A stretch of 64,000 bases of DNA from Quillaja saponaria (Eukaryota; Streptophyta; Magnoliopsida; Fabales; Quillajaceae): assembly GCA_029379385.1 (NCBI GenBank), contig CM055617.1, positions 18,042,710-18,106,709 on the forward strand, written 5' to 3'. Below are positions 35,511-47,289 of the stretch, piece by piece. Each line of letters opens with the position of its first letter. Position 1 is the first letter of the stretch. A program made the translations under genes and the position numbers. Below the pieces are notes generated by a model that had not been told where the DNA came from, made no database searches, and saw only the letters and a list, made by a program, of their open reading frames with translations.

Positions 35511-36274
35511 TGGGATGAACTTTAGTTCAAATCATAACTTTGTATATTATCCATTGAATCTATGTTGTGTCAAAGTATGTCAATTCTACATTCCTTGACT
35601 TAGCACGGGTACTACCCTAATTTGATTATAATTGATGTTGATTTAAAAATGTTGAAATACTTAATTGTAATATACTCACAAGTGAGTGAAAATTAACATT
35701 GTTTGACAAAAAATCTCAATTACTAAGTTTTAAAAATAATAATGAATGGAGTGATTATTGTGAGTTGCTTTTAAAAACAAAAAAATTAATTCTTGAATCA
35801 TGAGTCCTTGTTATAGGCAAAATCAATATATTTTTTTTTCTTAAATTGAAAAACATGACTTCTTCTTCTTCTTTTTTCAACAAACCTGATTTTGAATTAT
35901 AATTATAATATTGTTCAGGAAAACATTACTGTTTTTTTTTCTTTAGAAAACATAAAAGTGGAACCAGAGTACTCTTGTAGAAAGTCAGAAAAAAAAAAAA
36001 AAAATAGTCACAAAAAGAAGTAATTTGCAAGTTAAACAAAAAATAAAATTACAAAGGAAAGACGGATGCTTGCTGAAAAAAAAAAAATTAAAAACAGAGA
36101 GAATTGACTAAAGAATTATTTCTTGAGAGAATTAGAGTTTTATTGGTAATTGAAATCTTTTATTAAATTTTAAGTAGATTACTAAAATAATTTTTACCTA
36201 AAATTATGATTAAAAAGGAAATTTGAATTTTTTTTCCACTTAAAAAAAATGAACATCTCAAGTTTTTAATAAAT
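35511..36274. other. AT-rich spacer, 5' LTR start not resolved
   Basis: No gene. A- and T-runs around 35830 and 35985-36005. The 3' LTR of the downstream gypsy element extends about 1.1 kb further left than the part of the 5' LTR I can align, so this block may contain a diverged or replaced LTR start. Confidence 0.4.
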
Positions 36275-38020
36275 ATAAGAAATAGGTATGATGGTTATTT
36301 GAATTAGAGGGAGGAATTGGAAATTTGGTTAATATATATAAGTGAAGAATAGGATTTATCTCTAATGGATTGGATTAAAGAGATAACAAACCGTGAATAG
36401 TGTAAGCTATAATAAAATGGTTCTAAAGGTATTGAAAGGCATGCGTATATTTATGAATTAATATATTTGTGAGTTTAAGTAAAAGAATATATACTAATTA
36501 CTTAATAAAATATTTGAAAGAACTTAAATATTAATTTAGTCTAGAAGTTGCTTTACTGAAATTTCATTTGTCATATACTAAATTAAAGATAGTGAAGCTA
36601 AACGTTAAATTATAAAATTCAAATACTTGAATTAATTAAAGTGATTAACTTTATTGTAAAACACTTGGTAAAGCGTTCAAAAAGGAGTTAACTTTCAAGT
36701 AGGGTATTAAGTGTCTATGTGTACAAGATGGTGATCTTATGGAATTAATCATTTGGTGATTACTTTAAATAATATATGTACTTATATAGAATTAATTATT
36801 TGGTGATTACTTTAAATAATATATGTACTTATGATTTTTAGCTTCAAACCATATCGAGGATACTCCGACACCATCGCTTAGATGGAACAACAAGTCTTAT
36901 CCCTGAGCTTTGTGAGTGAATTACGCGCACTTTGGCTACTCATGTGCAATTGTTTGTATATTAGAATATATGTGCTATATGGAAAAATAAGCGAGTGCAG
37001 CATTTTAGTGATTTATTTAAAATGTTTGTTTGATATTGCTTGTGGTTGAGAAGGGCCAACAAAATGAAATTTTCTAGGAAATGATTTTTATTTCTGAAAG
37101 TGAAATCTAGGTGTACCTAGGATCTTCTTACTAAAATTTATGAAATATTCTTATTCTAATAAATGTTTTAAAAGTAGAGTACTCAACCTCGGTGGGATGA
37201 ATTATGTACAGAGATTAAATTATTGTGCGGAAGCTTATATGCCGGGTGGAAGGTGATACTGTTGGACGAGGTTGAGTCACTCGTTGGCCCTTTGCTTTCT
37301 TTGTATGCTTTGATTGTTTCATTTGGGATTATGAATTTTGAATGTTGGAATTGACATATATGTGTTGTGAAATATGTGAATCGTGAATGTAAGATAATTA
37401 CAAGTACGTACATGTATAATTAAATTGAGACAAAAGATTAATTAGTGATATGTGTGTTTGATGTGTTGTGTGATGCTGGTATGCTCAAGGTACGTGATTT
37501 ACTCGCTAAGTCCTTGCTACTCACTCTTTCCTTTGTTGTTGTTTTTTTTAGTATCAGGAAATCACAGTTTGCTGAGTAAAGAATTTCTACCTACCAACAC
37601 TGCTCTGACAAGGTATATTTTGAAATCATATACTTGAGGCTTAAAAGACGACACTTATAGTCACATTAGGTTTATACATTGTTGTTGTATTTACTGAATG
37701 AACCATGGTGATTTCATGTGTTGTTAGGAGCAAAGCTCCTCTATGTAAATTGGATACTTACGGTTTAATGTTGACTTGTAAACAGGTTATTTAAATGTAT
37801 TATGGGCATGTTCCATTTTATGGGGAATCTATGCCAAATTTTCAATAAACATTTTATGTTTAATGATGGAGTCATGATTTTATTTTAATTTAATAAATTT
37901 TTATTAGTCATAACTGTAAATTGTTTAAGAGTAAGTGAAACACAGTCTTGAATATTCAGGGTTACAGGAGTATGTTTATCTATCCATCAAGTCAGTCATA
38001 TCTTTATTTGATGTGTGACA
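36275..38020 (+). repeat. Del/Tekay 5' LTR (alignable part)
   Basis: Homologous to about 43122-44839, ending gatgtgtgaca. It contains a 47-bp tandem duplication at 36742-36835 that is single in the 3' LTR. The left boundary is not resolved. Confidence 0.8.
36742..36835 (+). repeat. 47-bp tandem duplication in 5' LTR
   Basis: Units start at 36742 and 36789 with core tttggtgattactttaaata. The 3' LTR has one copy near 43600, so the duplication happened after insertion. Confidence 0.92.
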
Positions 38021-38023
38021 AGT

Positions 38024-38035
38024 TGGTATCAGAGC
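38024..38035 (+). other. Del/Tekay primer-binding site (tRNA-Met)
   Basis: tggtatcagagc, an exact match to the initiator tRNA-Met complement, three bases after the CA end of the 5' LTR. Confidence 0.9.
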
Positions 38036-38090
38036 ATGGTTTAGAGGCCCATGACTGCAATTACGGGATGTTGTTGCGTTATCTGCTTAT

Positions 38091-38188
38091 GTTACCTAGG
38101 GCACATGTAGACTTAGTAATACATTCCATTCATCCTGAAGTTACCTAGGGCACATGTAGACTTAGTAATACATTCCATTCATCCTGAA
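38091..38188 (+). repeat. 49-bp tandem duplication
   Basis: Two identical units, 38091-38139 and 38140-38188, in the leader between primer site and gag. The identity implies a recent event. Confidence 0.97.
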
Positions 38189-38274
38189 ACTTCAAGTCGT
38201 GATTTATTTAATGCTCTGTTCTTTGTTGTACCTTATAGTGTATATTGAATTTATGTGTATTTGTTTTAGATATA

Positions 38275-39570
38275 ATGAGACGTAGTGACCGTGTTGTTGG
38301 CCAAGGGAGGCAGAATGAGGCTGGCTCTAATCAGGGATCTACCAATCCCTAGGCACCGACGGTCAGATGCAAGGGTCAACGGGACGAGGTAGAGGCAGGG
38401 ATAGGGCTGCTGAACCAATTCAGGCAGCAGCTTCTGGTCCTAATATGGAGTAGTTGGTATAAGGATTAGATCGTGTCTAGAGGATCGTAGGTGATTTAGT
38501 TGGATTTTGGCCCAATAACATCAGGCTCAGCCGCAACCACCTGTAGCTCCTCTTGTTCAGCCTCAGCAAGAGGCAATTACTTTAATTCTAGTTTAACAAA
38601 ATTAAAGGGTATTTACACTGCATGATTTTAGAAAGATGCAGTCACCAAGATTTTCAGGGATGAACCCAGCTTAGGATCCTTATGCTTTCTTGGAGGAGTT
38701 AGATAGATTGTGTATAGCTTTAGGATGTGATCTTGTTCATGCAGTTGAGTTAGTTAGCTATCAGTTACTTGATGTGGCTAATGATTGGTATAAGATGTTG
38801 GTACAGTGACGGATTGAGCCTATCCACTGATGTGGCTAGAGTTTAGTAGAGCTTTAATGGATCTCTTTTTACTTAAAGTGTGCGAGACAAGCATGCTCGG
38901 GATTTTGAGCAATTAGTTCAGACATAGGGCACATCAGTGGCAAAGTAAAAGACCCGATTTACAAGACTATCCCATTTTGTCTCACATTTAGTAGCTACAG
39001 AGCAGATTCGAGTGAAGAGATTTGTGCATGGCTTGAAGGATTATTTATTCAGATTAGTGTTCATGATGGATACTACTACTTACTCTCAAGCCATTGATGC
39101 TGCTTACTAATTGGAGACTTCTAAAAAGGCAAGAAAGAAGGGTCCTTCGACTTCTAAAGTTGGTGGTTCTCATAGACTTGAGGTTGAATCTACCTCCAAG
39201 CAGGGTTCATTAAAAGGAGGTTTTCAGTCAGATTGAAGTCAGATGAGGCAGAGTTCATGAGCTCAGTCACAAGGGATGTCATCTAGCGGACCCCGATCAA
39301 TTGAGTTTCCTATATGTTCTACTTGTGGTAACTGGCATACTGGGCAATGTAGATTGGTGACAGGTGCGTGTTTTAAATATGAAATGATGCATCTTCATAT
39401 TAGAGACTGTCCATTATTGAGGGTTCAACTTACTCCAGCTGGGACATCTTCATCAATTCAGGGTAGACCTCTATTGCCTGCGACACTTACGAGACCTCAG
39501 GGAGGGCATGGTGATTTTTCTAGAGCTTCATCATTAGCGGCAAGGGTCAGGCCCAAGTTTACTCTTTGAT
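38275..39570 (+). pseudogene. Del/Tekay gag, broken
   Basis: A start at 38275 gives MRRSDRVVGQGRQNEAGSNQ, then frame changes. The open part at 39276-39569 holds two zinc knuckles: CSTCGNWHTGQC, which is intact, and CFKYEMMHLHIRDC, where the second cysteine is tyrosine. The capsid region between is littered with stops. The protein would coat the RNA genome. Confidence 0.8.
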
Positions 39571-40100
39571 GACTTAGGATGCACAGGCTTCTAATGTTGT
39601 GGTATTAGGTAATTTATCTATTTGCTCAGTTGTTGCTAAGGTATTGTTTGATCCTTGAGCTACTCATTCTTTTATATTAATGTATTTTGCTTCTTATGTG
39701 AGGAGTGCATCTAAGCCTCTTGGGATCCCTTTAGTGGTCTTGACTCCGTTGGGGAAAATTACTCAAGTAAACTGATATATTCGTTCTTATGAGGTTCTTG
39801 TGGGCAGTAATGTCTATTCAGCGGACTTAATCATATTGGATATATTGGAGTGTGATGTGATTCTAGGAATAGATTGAATGGCTAACCATCATACTGTGGT
39901 AGATTGTCATGACAAGAGTGTTAAGTTCAATATTCCTGAAAAGCCAACTTTTATCTTTCAAGAGGATCGAAGTGAATTTCCTTGTAATCTGATTTCAACA
40001 ATTCAAGCAACCAGTTTATCAAGAAGAAGCATCACGTTTATTTAGCTTTGGTTAAGGATACTCTGTTTAAGTGTCCTCTTTTAGAGTATATTCCAGTGGT
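39571..40100 (+). pseudogene. Del/Tekay protease, broken
   Basis: Around 39650 the frame reads D-P-stop-ATHSF where the family has DSGATHSF, so the active-site glycine codon has become TGA. The rest is split by stops; the frame near 39840 recovers the GIDWL-like segment as ECDVILGID with a stop after it. Confidence 0.7.
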
Positions 40101-40199
40101 GAAGGAGTTTTCTAATATATTTCTTGAAGAGCTTCTTGGACTTCCTCCTAATTAAGAGATAAAATTCGGTATTAAGTTGTTACCTAGTACTCAACTTAT

Positions 40200-40685
40200 T
40201 TCTATTCTCCTCTATTAGATGGCTCCTAATGAATTAAAGGAGTTTAAGGTGCAATTGCAAGATTTGCTAGATAAGGGATTCATTCGTCCCAATTTATCTC
40301 CTTAGGGATGCTCTTGTTATATTTGTTAAAAAAAGGATAGCTCATTTAAATTGTGCATTGATTATCAAAAGTTAAATAAAGTAATAGTTAAACTCAATTA
40401 TCCTCTCCCCAAGATTGATGACTTATTTGATCAATTGCAGGGAGCTCAATGCTTTTCCAAGATTGACCTTCGTTCAAGGGTATCATCAACTCCGAATTAA
40501 GCAAGAAGATATTCTGAAGACTACTTTTCATACTCGGTATGGACATTGCTAGTTTTTGGTTATGTCTTTTGAGCTTACTAATTCTCCTGCAATATTCATT
40601 GATTTGATGAATTGGGTATTTAAGCCTTTATTGGACCAGTTTGTCATTGTTTTCATTATTGATATTCTGAAATATTATCGAAGTG
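40200..40685 (+). pseudogene. Del/Tekay reverse transcriptase, truncated
   Basis: MAPNELKEFKVQLQDLLDKG, then [10 protein letters not shown] and [20 protein letters not shown] can be read with breaks. The catalytic YIDDIL box has become FIIDIL, losing an aspartate. Right after it, at about 40672-40690, the sequence jumps into integrase (gaggaggaagattctt), so the thumb, connection and RNase H are deleted. The same short string gaggagaaagattct begins the integrase fragment at 45216. Confidence 0.85.
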
Positions 40686-41790
40686 AGGAGGAAGATTCTT
40701 GAAGCAACTCATTGTTCATCATATGTCATGCATCTAGCTCTACTAAAATGTATCAGGATTTGAGAAAATTTATTAGAGGGATGGTATGAAGAAAAATGTC
40801 ACTAATTTTGTTTCCAGACATCTTGTGTGCCAATAAGTAAAAGCGGAGCATCAAAGGACCTGTAGGGGTGTTACAAAAGCTATATATTCCATAGTGGAAG
40901 TAGGAAAAAGTTACCATGGACTTTGTATTAAGACTTCCTAAGACTTTTAAGGTTTTGATTCCATATGGGTGATTGTGGATCGTTTAACAAAATCTGCACA
41001 TTTCCTCCCCAACAAATAAAAAATTAAAAATAAAAAACTATTTATTCAACACATCAGTATGCAAAATTATATCTAGACAAGATTGTTTTGTTACATGGAG
41101 TACCGGTTTCTATCATTTATAACCGGCACACTTAGTTCACTACTGCATTTTGGAAGTATTTTTAGGAGGCTCTTGATACTTAGTTATTGTTCAGTATAGC
41201 TTTCCATCCTCAAACTGATGGGCAATCCAAGCAGACCATAAAGACTTTGGAGGATATGTTACGAGCTTGTGTCATGGACTTTGAAGGTAGTTGGGATCAG
41301 CATCTTCCATTAATGGAGTTTGTTTATAATAACAGCTATCATAGTAGCATTCAAATGGCACCATTTGAAGCACTATACGGTAGAAGATGTTGATCTCTGA
41401 TTGGATGGTTTAAGATGGGAGAGCATCAATTATTGGGGCCAGAGTTGATTCAGGATGCTGTATAGAAGGTTCAGGTGATTCGTGATAGATTACGGATAAC
41501 TCAGAGTAGACAGAAGTCCTATGCTGATAACCGTAGGAGGCAGTTGGAGTTTGAAGTAGGTGCTCACGTGTTCTTGAAGGTGCTCACGTGTTCAAGATTC
41601 ATTGGTGCTTTTCAAATCTTGGAAAAGATTGGAGCGGTGATGTACAGATTGACATTACCTCTACATTTAGACAGAGTACATCCAGTGTTTCATGTATCGA
41701 TACTTAGAAAGTATTTACCAGACAAGTCTCATGTTTTACTAATTCAGGAGGTACAAGTTGATAAAAATCTAACATATGAGGAACAATAAG
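40686..41790 (+). pseudogene. Del/Tekay integrase, broken
   Basis: The zinc domain (40690-40850) is decayed. The core contains LYLDKIVLLHGVPVSII, then [20 protein letters not shown] with the catalytic Glu replaced in the usual QTE/QSE triplet (reads QSK). [20 protein letters not shown] follows, then FEALYGRRC and a stop. The tail (41475-41789) reads DRLRITQSRQKSYADNRRRQ, then HLDRVHPVFHVSILRKYLPD. A duplication of ggtgctcacgtgttc at 41560-41592 replaces part of the tail. It cannot integrate DNA. Confidence 0.88.
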
Positions 41791-41999
41791 TGGCAATTAT
41801 TAATAGGCAAATCTGTAAACTCCGATCAAAGGTAATTCCTTTAGTGACTAGTTATATGGCAATATTACATAGAACAGGAAACCACTTAGGAATCCAACAA
41901 TGAAATGGAAACAATGTTATTCGTATTAATTTGAATAATTCAGGTAAACGACATACCATTATAACTCTCCATTTAAAATTCGAGACAAATTTCTTTCAA

Positions 42000-42009
42000 G
42001 GGGGGAAGA
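42000..42009 (+). other. Del/Tekay polypurine tract
   Basis: aggggggaag lies directly before the inferred start of the 3' LTR. Confidence 0.7.
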
Positions 42010-44839
42010 TTTTTATAACTCGATAGTGAGTTTCGTTTTAGAATGTTCGTATGTAATTTATAAAATTAGATGAATGAAACTTCATGCAAAGTAGAATTGA
42101 AAATATATATATGTTTACGTAATTAAGAAAAAAATTTGTTATTACCTTAGGTAACTTGGAAATTGTAAAGTTAATGGTGTAAGCATTATTGATGGGTGAA
42201 CAAAAAAAAATTGGAAAACAAATACAATACGAATACATCATTATTATTATTATATATATATATATTTAAAGCTTGAATTTGTACTACAAGTTGCTAAGTT
42301 GACCTTGATTATGGACCATGTCTTATTTTATTTTTATTCCCTCCTTGCACCGTCATTCTGTTTTGGGTTATGTAGTCGACTTACTTCATCCTTGACACTT
42401 CACCATTTGCTTTAATCTTTCCACTTAAGTTATAAGGGGGGAAAAAAATTGGTTTCTTTTATTCAAGCCAAGCTCAAGGTAATAAATTCCTTTCTTTTCT
42501 TGTTTGGTTTGCTGTCTCCTTGAGGTAGTAAGTTGGCTGCCTTTTTTTAGGGTCCATACATGGAAATCACTATGCTGTGCAAGAGGGAGTCATCGTGAGC
42601 CTTAAGGCTCCTCCTCAATGTTTCTATATGTATTTTAGTCTTTGTGTATGTGTTGGTTTAGGCTTAAACTTCTTATGTAAAGGTGTTTTCTTTATCCTAG
42701 TCATAGACTCTAAGTAAGGGTGTATGAGGATTTTCGTAGCTTGTGGGGTGAAGGAATTAGGGTTGTTGGTAATGGCAACTAGAGTTGCTAAGATGCCCTA
42801 TTTTTTAGGTGTGTAACCGTGAGGTAGAAGCTGAAAGTTGGTCACCTCTACCTTAGTTATAAGATTTCTTGACCTTGTTTTCATGTTACCTAATGGCTAA
42901 CTTAAGGAAGGCAGCAAATGTGCTGCCAAATTATTATACAGTTGTGGGAGTCTAAATTACCCCCTAATTCAAACATTAAAAGAACTGTATTGAGGATTAA
43001 TTTTAACCTTAGGGTATTATTATTACAAAATGGTTAGGTGTAGAAATTTTATGCTCTTAGAACCTTAGTTTAGAAAGTTAGTTGGATTTAAATTAATAGT
43101 ATGCACAAGAGTCAAAGAAAATAAGAGATATGTATGATGGTTATTTGAATGGGAAGGAGGAATTGGAAATTTGGTTAATATATATAAATGAAGAATAGGA
43201 TTACATCTTTAATGGATTAGATTAAATTGATAACAAACCGTGAATAGTGTAAGATATAATAAAATGATTCTAAAGCTATTGGAAGGCATGCATATATTTA
43301 TGAATTAATATATTTGTAAGTTTAAGTAAAAGAATATATACTAATTACTTAACAAAATATTTGAAAGAACTTAAATATTAACTTAGGTATGGAAGTTGCT
43401 TTGCTTAAATATCATTAGTCATATACTAAATTAAAGATAGTGAAGTTAAAAAAGTTTAAGTTAAATTATAAAATTCGAATACTTGAATTAATTGAAGTGA
43501 TTAACTTTATTGTAAGACACTTGGTACATCGTTCAAAAAGGAGTTAACTTTCAAACAGGGTATTAAGTGTCTATGTATACAAGATGATGATCTTCTAGAA
43601 TTAATTATTTGGTGATTACTTTAAATAATATATGTATTTATGTTCAGCTTCAGACCATATCAAGGATTCTCCGACACCGTCGCAATTTAGATGGAACAAC
43701 AAGTCTCGTCCCTGAGCTTTGTGAGTGAATTACGCGCACTTTGGCTGCTAGATTATTGTGTGCAATTTTTTGTGCATTGGATTAGATGTACTATATGGAA
43801 AAATAAGCAAATGCAGTATTTCAATGATATATTTGAATTATGTTTGTTTGATATTGCTTGTGGTTGATAAGGGCCAACAAATTGAAATTTTCTAAGAAAT
43901 GATTTTTGTTTCTGAAATTGAAATCCAAGTGCACCTAGGATCTTTTAACTTGAATTTATGAAATATTATGATTCTAAAAAATGTTTTAAAAGTAAAGTAC
44001 TCAACCCCGGTGGGATGAATTATATATGGAGATTAAATTGTTGTGCATGCGTGTATATGCCCAGTGAGGGGTGATACTGTTAGGTAAGGCTGAGTTACTT
44101 GTTGGCCCTTTGCTTGCTTTGTATGCTTTGATTGTTTCATTCGGAATCAGTGAATTTCGAATGTTGGAACTGATATATATGTGTTATGAAATATGTGAAT
44201 CATAATTGTAAGGTAATTACAAGTACGTACATGTATAATTAAATTGAGATAGGAGATTAATTTGTGATATGTTTGTTTGATATGTTGTGTGATGTTGGTA
44301 CCCTCAAGGCACGTGATTTACTCACTGAGTCCTTGTGACTCACTCTTTCCTCTATTGTTTATTTTTTTTTAGTATTAAGAAATCACAGTTCGCTACGTTA
44401 GGAATTTCTACATGCCAACACTATTGCGGCAAGGTATATCTCAGAATCGCATACTTGAGGCTTAAAGGATGACACTTGCAGTCACTTTAGGTGTATACAT
44501 TGTTGTTGTATTTACTGAATGAACCATGGTGATTTCATGTGTTGTTAGGAGCAAAGCTTCTATGTGGAAATTAGATACTACAGTTTAATAATGACTTGTA
44601 AATAGGTTATTTAAATGTATTATGGCATGTTCCACTTTACGAGGAATATCTGTCAATTTTTTTGTAAGCATTTTATGTTTAATGATGGAGTCATGATTTT
44701 ATTTTAATTCAGTTAATTTTTATTAGTCTTAACTATAAATTGTTTAAGAGTCGATGAAACACAGTCTTGAATATTTAGGGTTACGAGGGTGTGGTTATCC
44801 ATTCCTCTAGCTAGCCATACTTTCATTTAAGGTATGACA
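42010..44839 (+). repeat. Del/Tekay 3' LTR
   Basis: Starts after the purine tract with a degraded terminus and ends aaggtatgaca at 44839. The part from about 43122 aligns with the 5' LTR. It contains an (att)n plus (ta)n microsatellite at 42238-42264. No coding sequence. Confidence 0.75.
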
Positions 44840-44840
44840 G

Positions 44841-45215
44841 GCTAACAAAGTGAGATTTGTTTGATAAAAGATTTTTTATCTCTGAAATTGAAATCCATGT
44901 GCACCTAAGATATCCTGATTTGAAATTCTAAGATATTATGATTTTGATAAATGTTTTTAAATAGTTAAGTGCTCAGTCCCGGTGAGATAGATTATGTCCG
45001 AAGATTAACCTGTTATGCAGGCGCATCAATGCCCGGTGAGGGGTGATATTGTTGTGCAGGGCCAAGTTACTCATTAGCCTTTGCTTGCTTTGTAAGCATT
45101 GATTACCATGTTAAAAATTCACAATCCTGATATTGAATTGTAATTATATGATAAGTACAAGTACATACGTGTACAATTAAATTTAAACATGAAGTTAATT
45201 AGTGATATATGCATT
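44841..45215 (+). repeat. third Del/Tekay LTR fragment
   Basis: From 'gctaacaaagtgagattt' this matches the LTR interior around 43870-44270 (for example 'ccccggtg-gatga' and 'gtgaggggtgatactgtt'). It starts one base after the 3' LTR terminus and joins integrase sequence at about 45215. Confidence 0.8.
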
Positions 45216-45695
45216 GAGGAGAAAGATTCTGGAAGCAGCTCACTATTCATCATATGTCATGCATCCTGGTTCTTCTAAAATGTATCAGGACTTGCACAAA
45301 TTTTATTAGTTGGATGCTATGAAAAAAGATGTAGCTGATTTTGTGACTAGGTGCCTTGTGTGCCAACAAGTGAAAGCTGAGCATTAGAGGCCTCCAGACA
45401 TGTTACAAAGGCTAGATATTCTATAGTAGAACTAGGAAAAAGTTACTATGAATTTTGTATCAGGACTTCCTAAAAAACTTTTAATGGTTTTGGTTTCATT
45501 TGGGTGATTATGGATCATTTGACGAAGTCTATGCATTTCCTTCTAGTGAATGCTACTTATTTAGCACATCAATATACAAAGTTGTATCTGGACAAGATTG
45601 GTTCATTACATAGAGTGCCAGTTTCTATTATTTCTAATAGGGAGCTAATTTTACACGCAAATAGGAGAAGCATGAGAATGCTACGCGGGAGCTAA
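45216..45695 (+). pseudogene. isolated Del/Tekay integrase fragment
   Basis: Homologous to 40686-41110 but better preserved. The zinc domain reads SSYVMHPGSSKMYQDLHKFY, then CLVCQQVKAEH. The catalytic segment follows (VIMDHLTKSMHFLLVNATYL) and the YTKLYLDKIGSLHRVPVSII stretch, then a stop at 45693. Stops replace several tryptophan or glutamine positions. It is joined to an LTR fragment without gag or reverse transcriptase, so it is the product of a large deletion or of ectopic recombination. Confidence 0.85.
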
Positions 45696-45699
45696 ATAT

Positions 45700-47185
45700 G
45701 ATGGCTGATATTTTGCATGCCTATGTTTTGAAACAGCATTATCGTTTATTATTTTGGGATATATATCATTCTTTTATGATTGAATATATTGTTTTCTTTT
45801 TTCCAAAATAGTAAACACTTATCAATAGATGCTTATTGATCAAATACATAATACTCAATAACATTTATAAAACATTACATGTAATGACACCCACATTATG
45901 ATGTGATTTTATACTGACCATTTTTATTGTCAAGTTCTGGGCACTATGAATCGACAATGTTATGCAAATTCTCATTTGTACCTGTTCCTATCATCAATAA
46001 TCCCTTTAACCTCTTTCAATCTTCCAGTGAACCTGTCAAAATCCGTTAGCTATATTCACATCTGAATTTTGTTTTCTTCATTTTTTTTTTTTGTCCTCAC
46101 ATTCTGTTTCAAAGTGTGCTATCTGAAATTGTTATTCTTCATTCTTCGTAGACTTCATATTTTAAAGATTCTTTCCACCTAAAACAGTAAAGTAAATCTA
46201 GTGAAAAATGTAGATCATGATTAAAAATGAAAAAAAAAAAAAATTTACTGAATTAAAGGCTCGAGACCATGTAACATACAATCATTAATGGAAATAAATT
46301 AAGTTTTACTTAATTTGTACAAATGACAACCAAACAAATCAATTTGAGTTCTTTAAATGCTTTTTTTTAAAATTTCACATCTCCTGTAGTTAATATTTCA
46401 ACTGCCTATCTCCATTTCTTTTCATTCATATGTTTATTGTTACCCTCATCTTTCTCATTCCCTTTTCAAATGGGAATTCAAGTCCTTGCCTACTTTGACA
46501 CCCTCCAAAATAATTATGTGATTCGATGTTGTAAGGGAAGGCAATCATCGAAAAAGATTAGATTACTCTAAGCATTAATGAAAATAATGTCTTAGATCGT
46601 TGCACATGAAAAAAAATAATTCATATAACCTACCCCAACTAATTTAAAATTTAACACTTAGTTGAGTTGAGTATATTAAACATACAAAACATCAACATAA
46701 ATATAAAATTATTAAGTTTGTTCCTAACAAATAAATAAATCTAAAACTACACATCTCCAATAGTCAAATCCTACTCTTCTTCATCCATTAGGTCGAGAGG
46801 TGATTATAGAGTGGCTAATGAAGAAGCACTCTAAAAAAATCAGTTGATAATGAATATAAATTATTTCGTCTAAAATTTACAAGTTTAAAGGTACAATGCT
46901 CTTCAATACAAAAAATACACATCTTTGTCCAAATGCAAAACTGATTCTTGTCATGTTTGTCCTTGCAGACATGTTGGTATCTCCTCAGATGTTCTTATGG
47001 TTTAGTTGGATGAAGAGATAGAAATGAAAACAGTTGGAAATGCAATGAAAGTATAGAAAAATAGTACATTCATGTAAAAGAACTTCTATGAAGGCTTTCT
47101 CTTCTTAGGTTGAGGTAGGAAGAAATTAAGAAACTATAGTAAGGAAAAGAAAAAAGCAGAGGTGATGAACAAAAATCATTTCCAG
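45700..47185. other. no recognisable gene
   Basis: AT-rich sequence with A- and T-runs (46080, 46230). Nothing else is seen. Confidence 0.45.
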
Positions 47186-47188
47186 TAC

Positions 47189-47285
47189 CTTGTAACGATT
47201 GAGCATAACACCCATATCCATGGGCTTCATGGCGAATTGTTGATCAGTTCCACACAATTCCATCAAATTAATGCACACCACCAAA
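47189..47285 (-). pseudogene. phototropin-like kinase exon fragment
   Basis: The minus strand reads LMELCGTDQQFAMKPMDMGV followed by MLNRYK, then a GT donor at 47188-47187. Plant phototropins (AGC-type Ser/Thr blue-light kinases) have this segment at the start of the kinase domain. The lysine in FAMK is the ATP-anchoring residue. Upstream, GVH can be read in another frame after a one-base shift, so the exon is damaged. No LOV domain or other kinase exon is seen nearby, so I take it as an isolated exon fragment. The assignment rests on about 26 residues. Confidence 0.6.
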
Positions 47286-47289
47286 TAAG

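Larger units (their letters stand above)
36275..44839 (+). mobile_element. Ty3/gypsy, Del/Tekay-type, inactive
   Basis: Plus-strand element with long LTRs (about 1.75 kb alignable at the 5' end, about 2.8 kb at the 3' end) and a perfect Met primer-binding site. The order of parts is gag, protease, reverse transcriptase, integrase. The long LTRs and the integrase tail RVHPVFHVSILRKYLPD fit the Del/Tekay clade. The second half of reverse transcriptase and all of RNase H are deleted. Divergence between the LTRs is greater than in the other two elements, so this is the oldest of the three. Confidence 0.85.
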
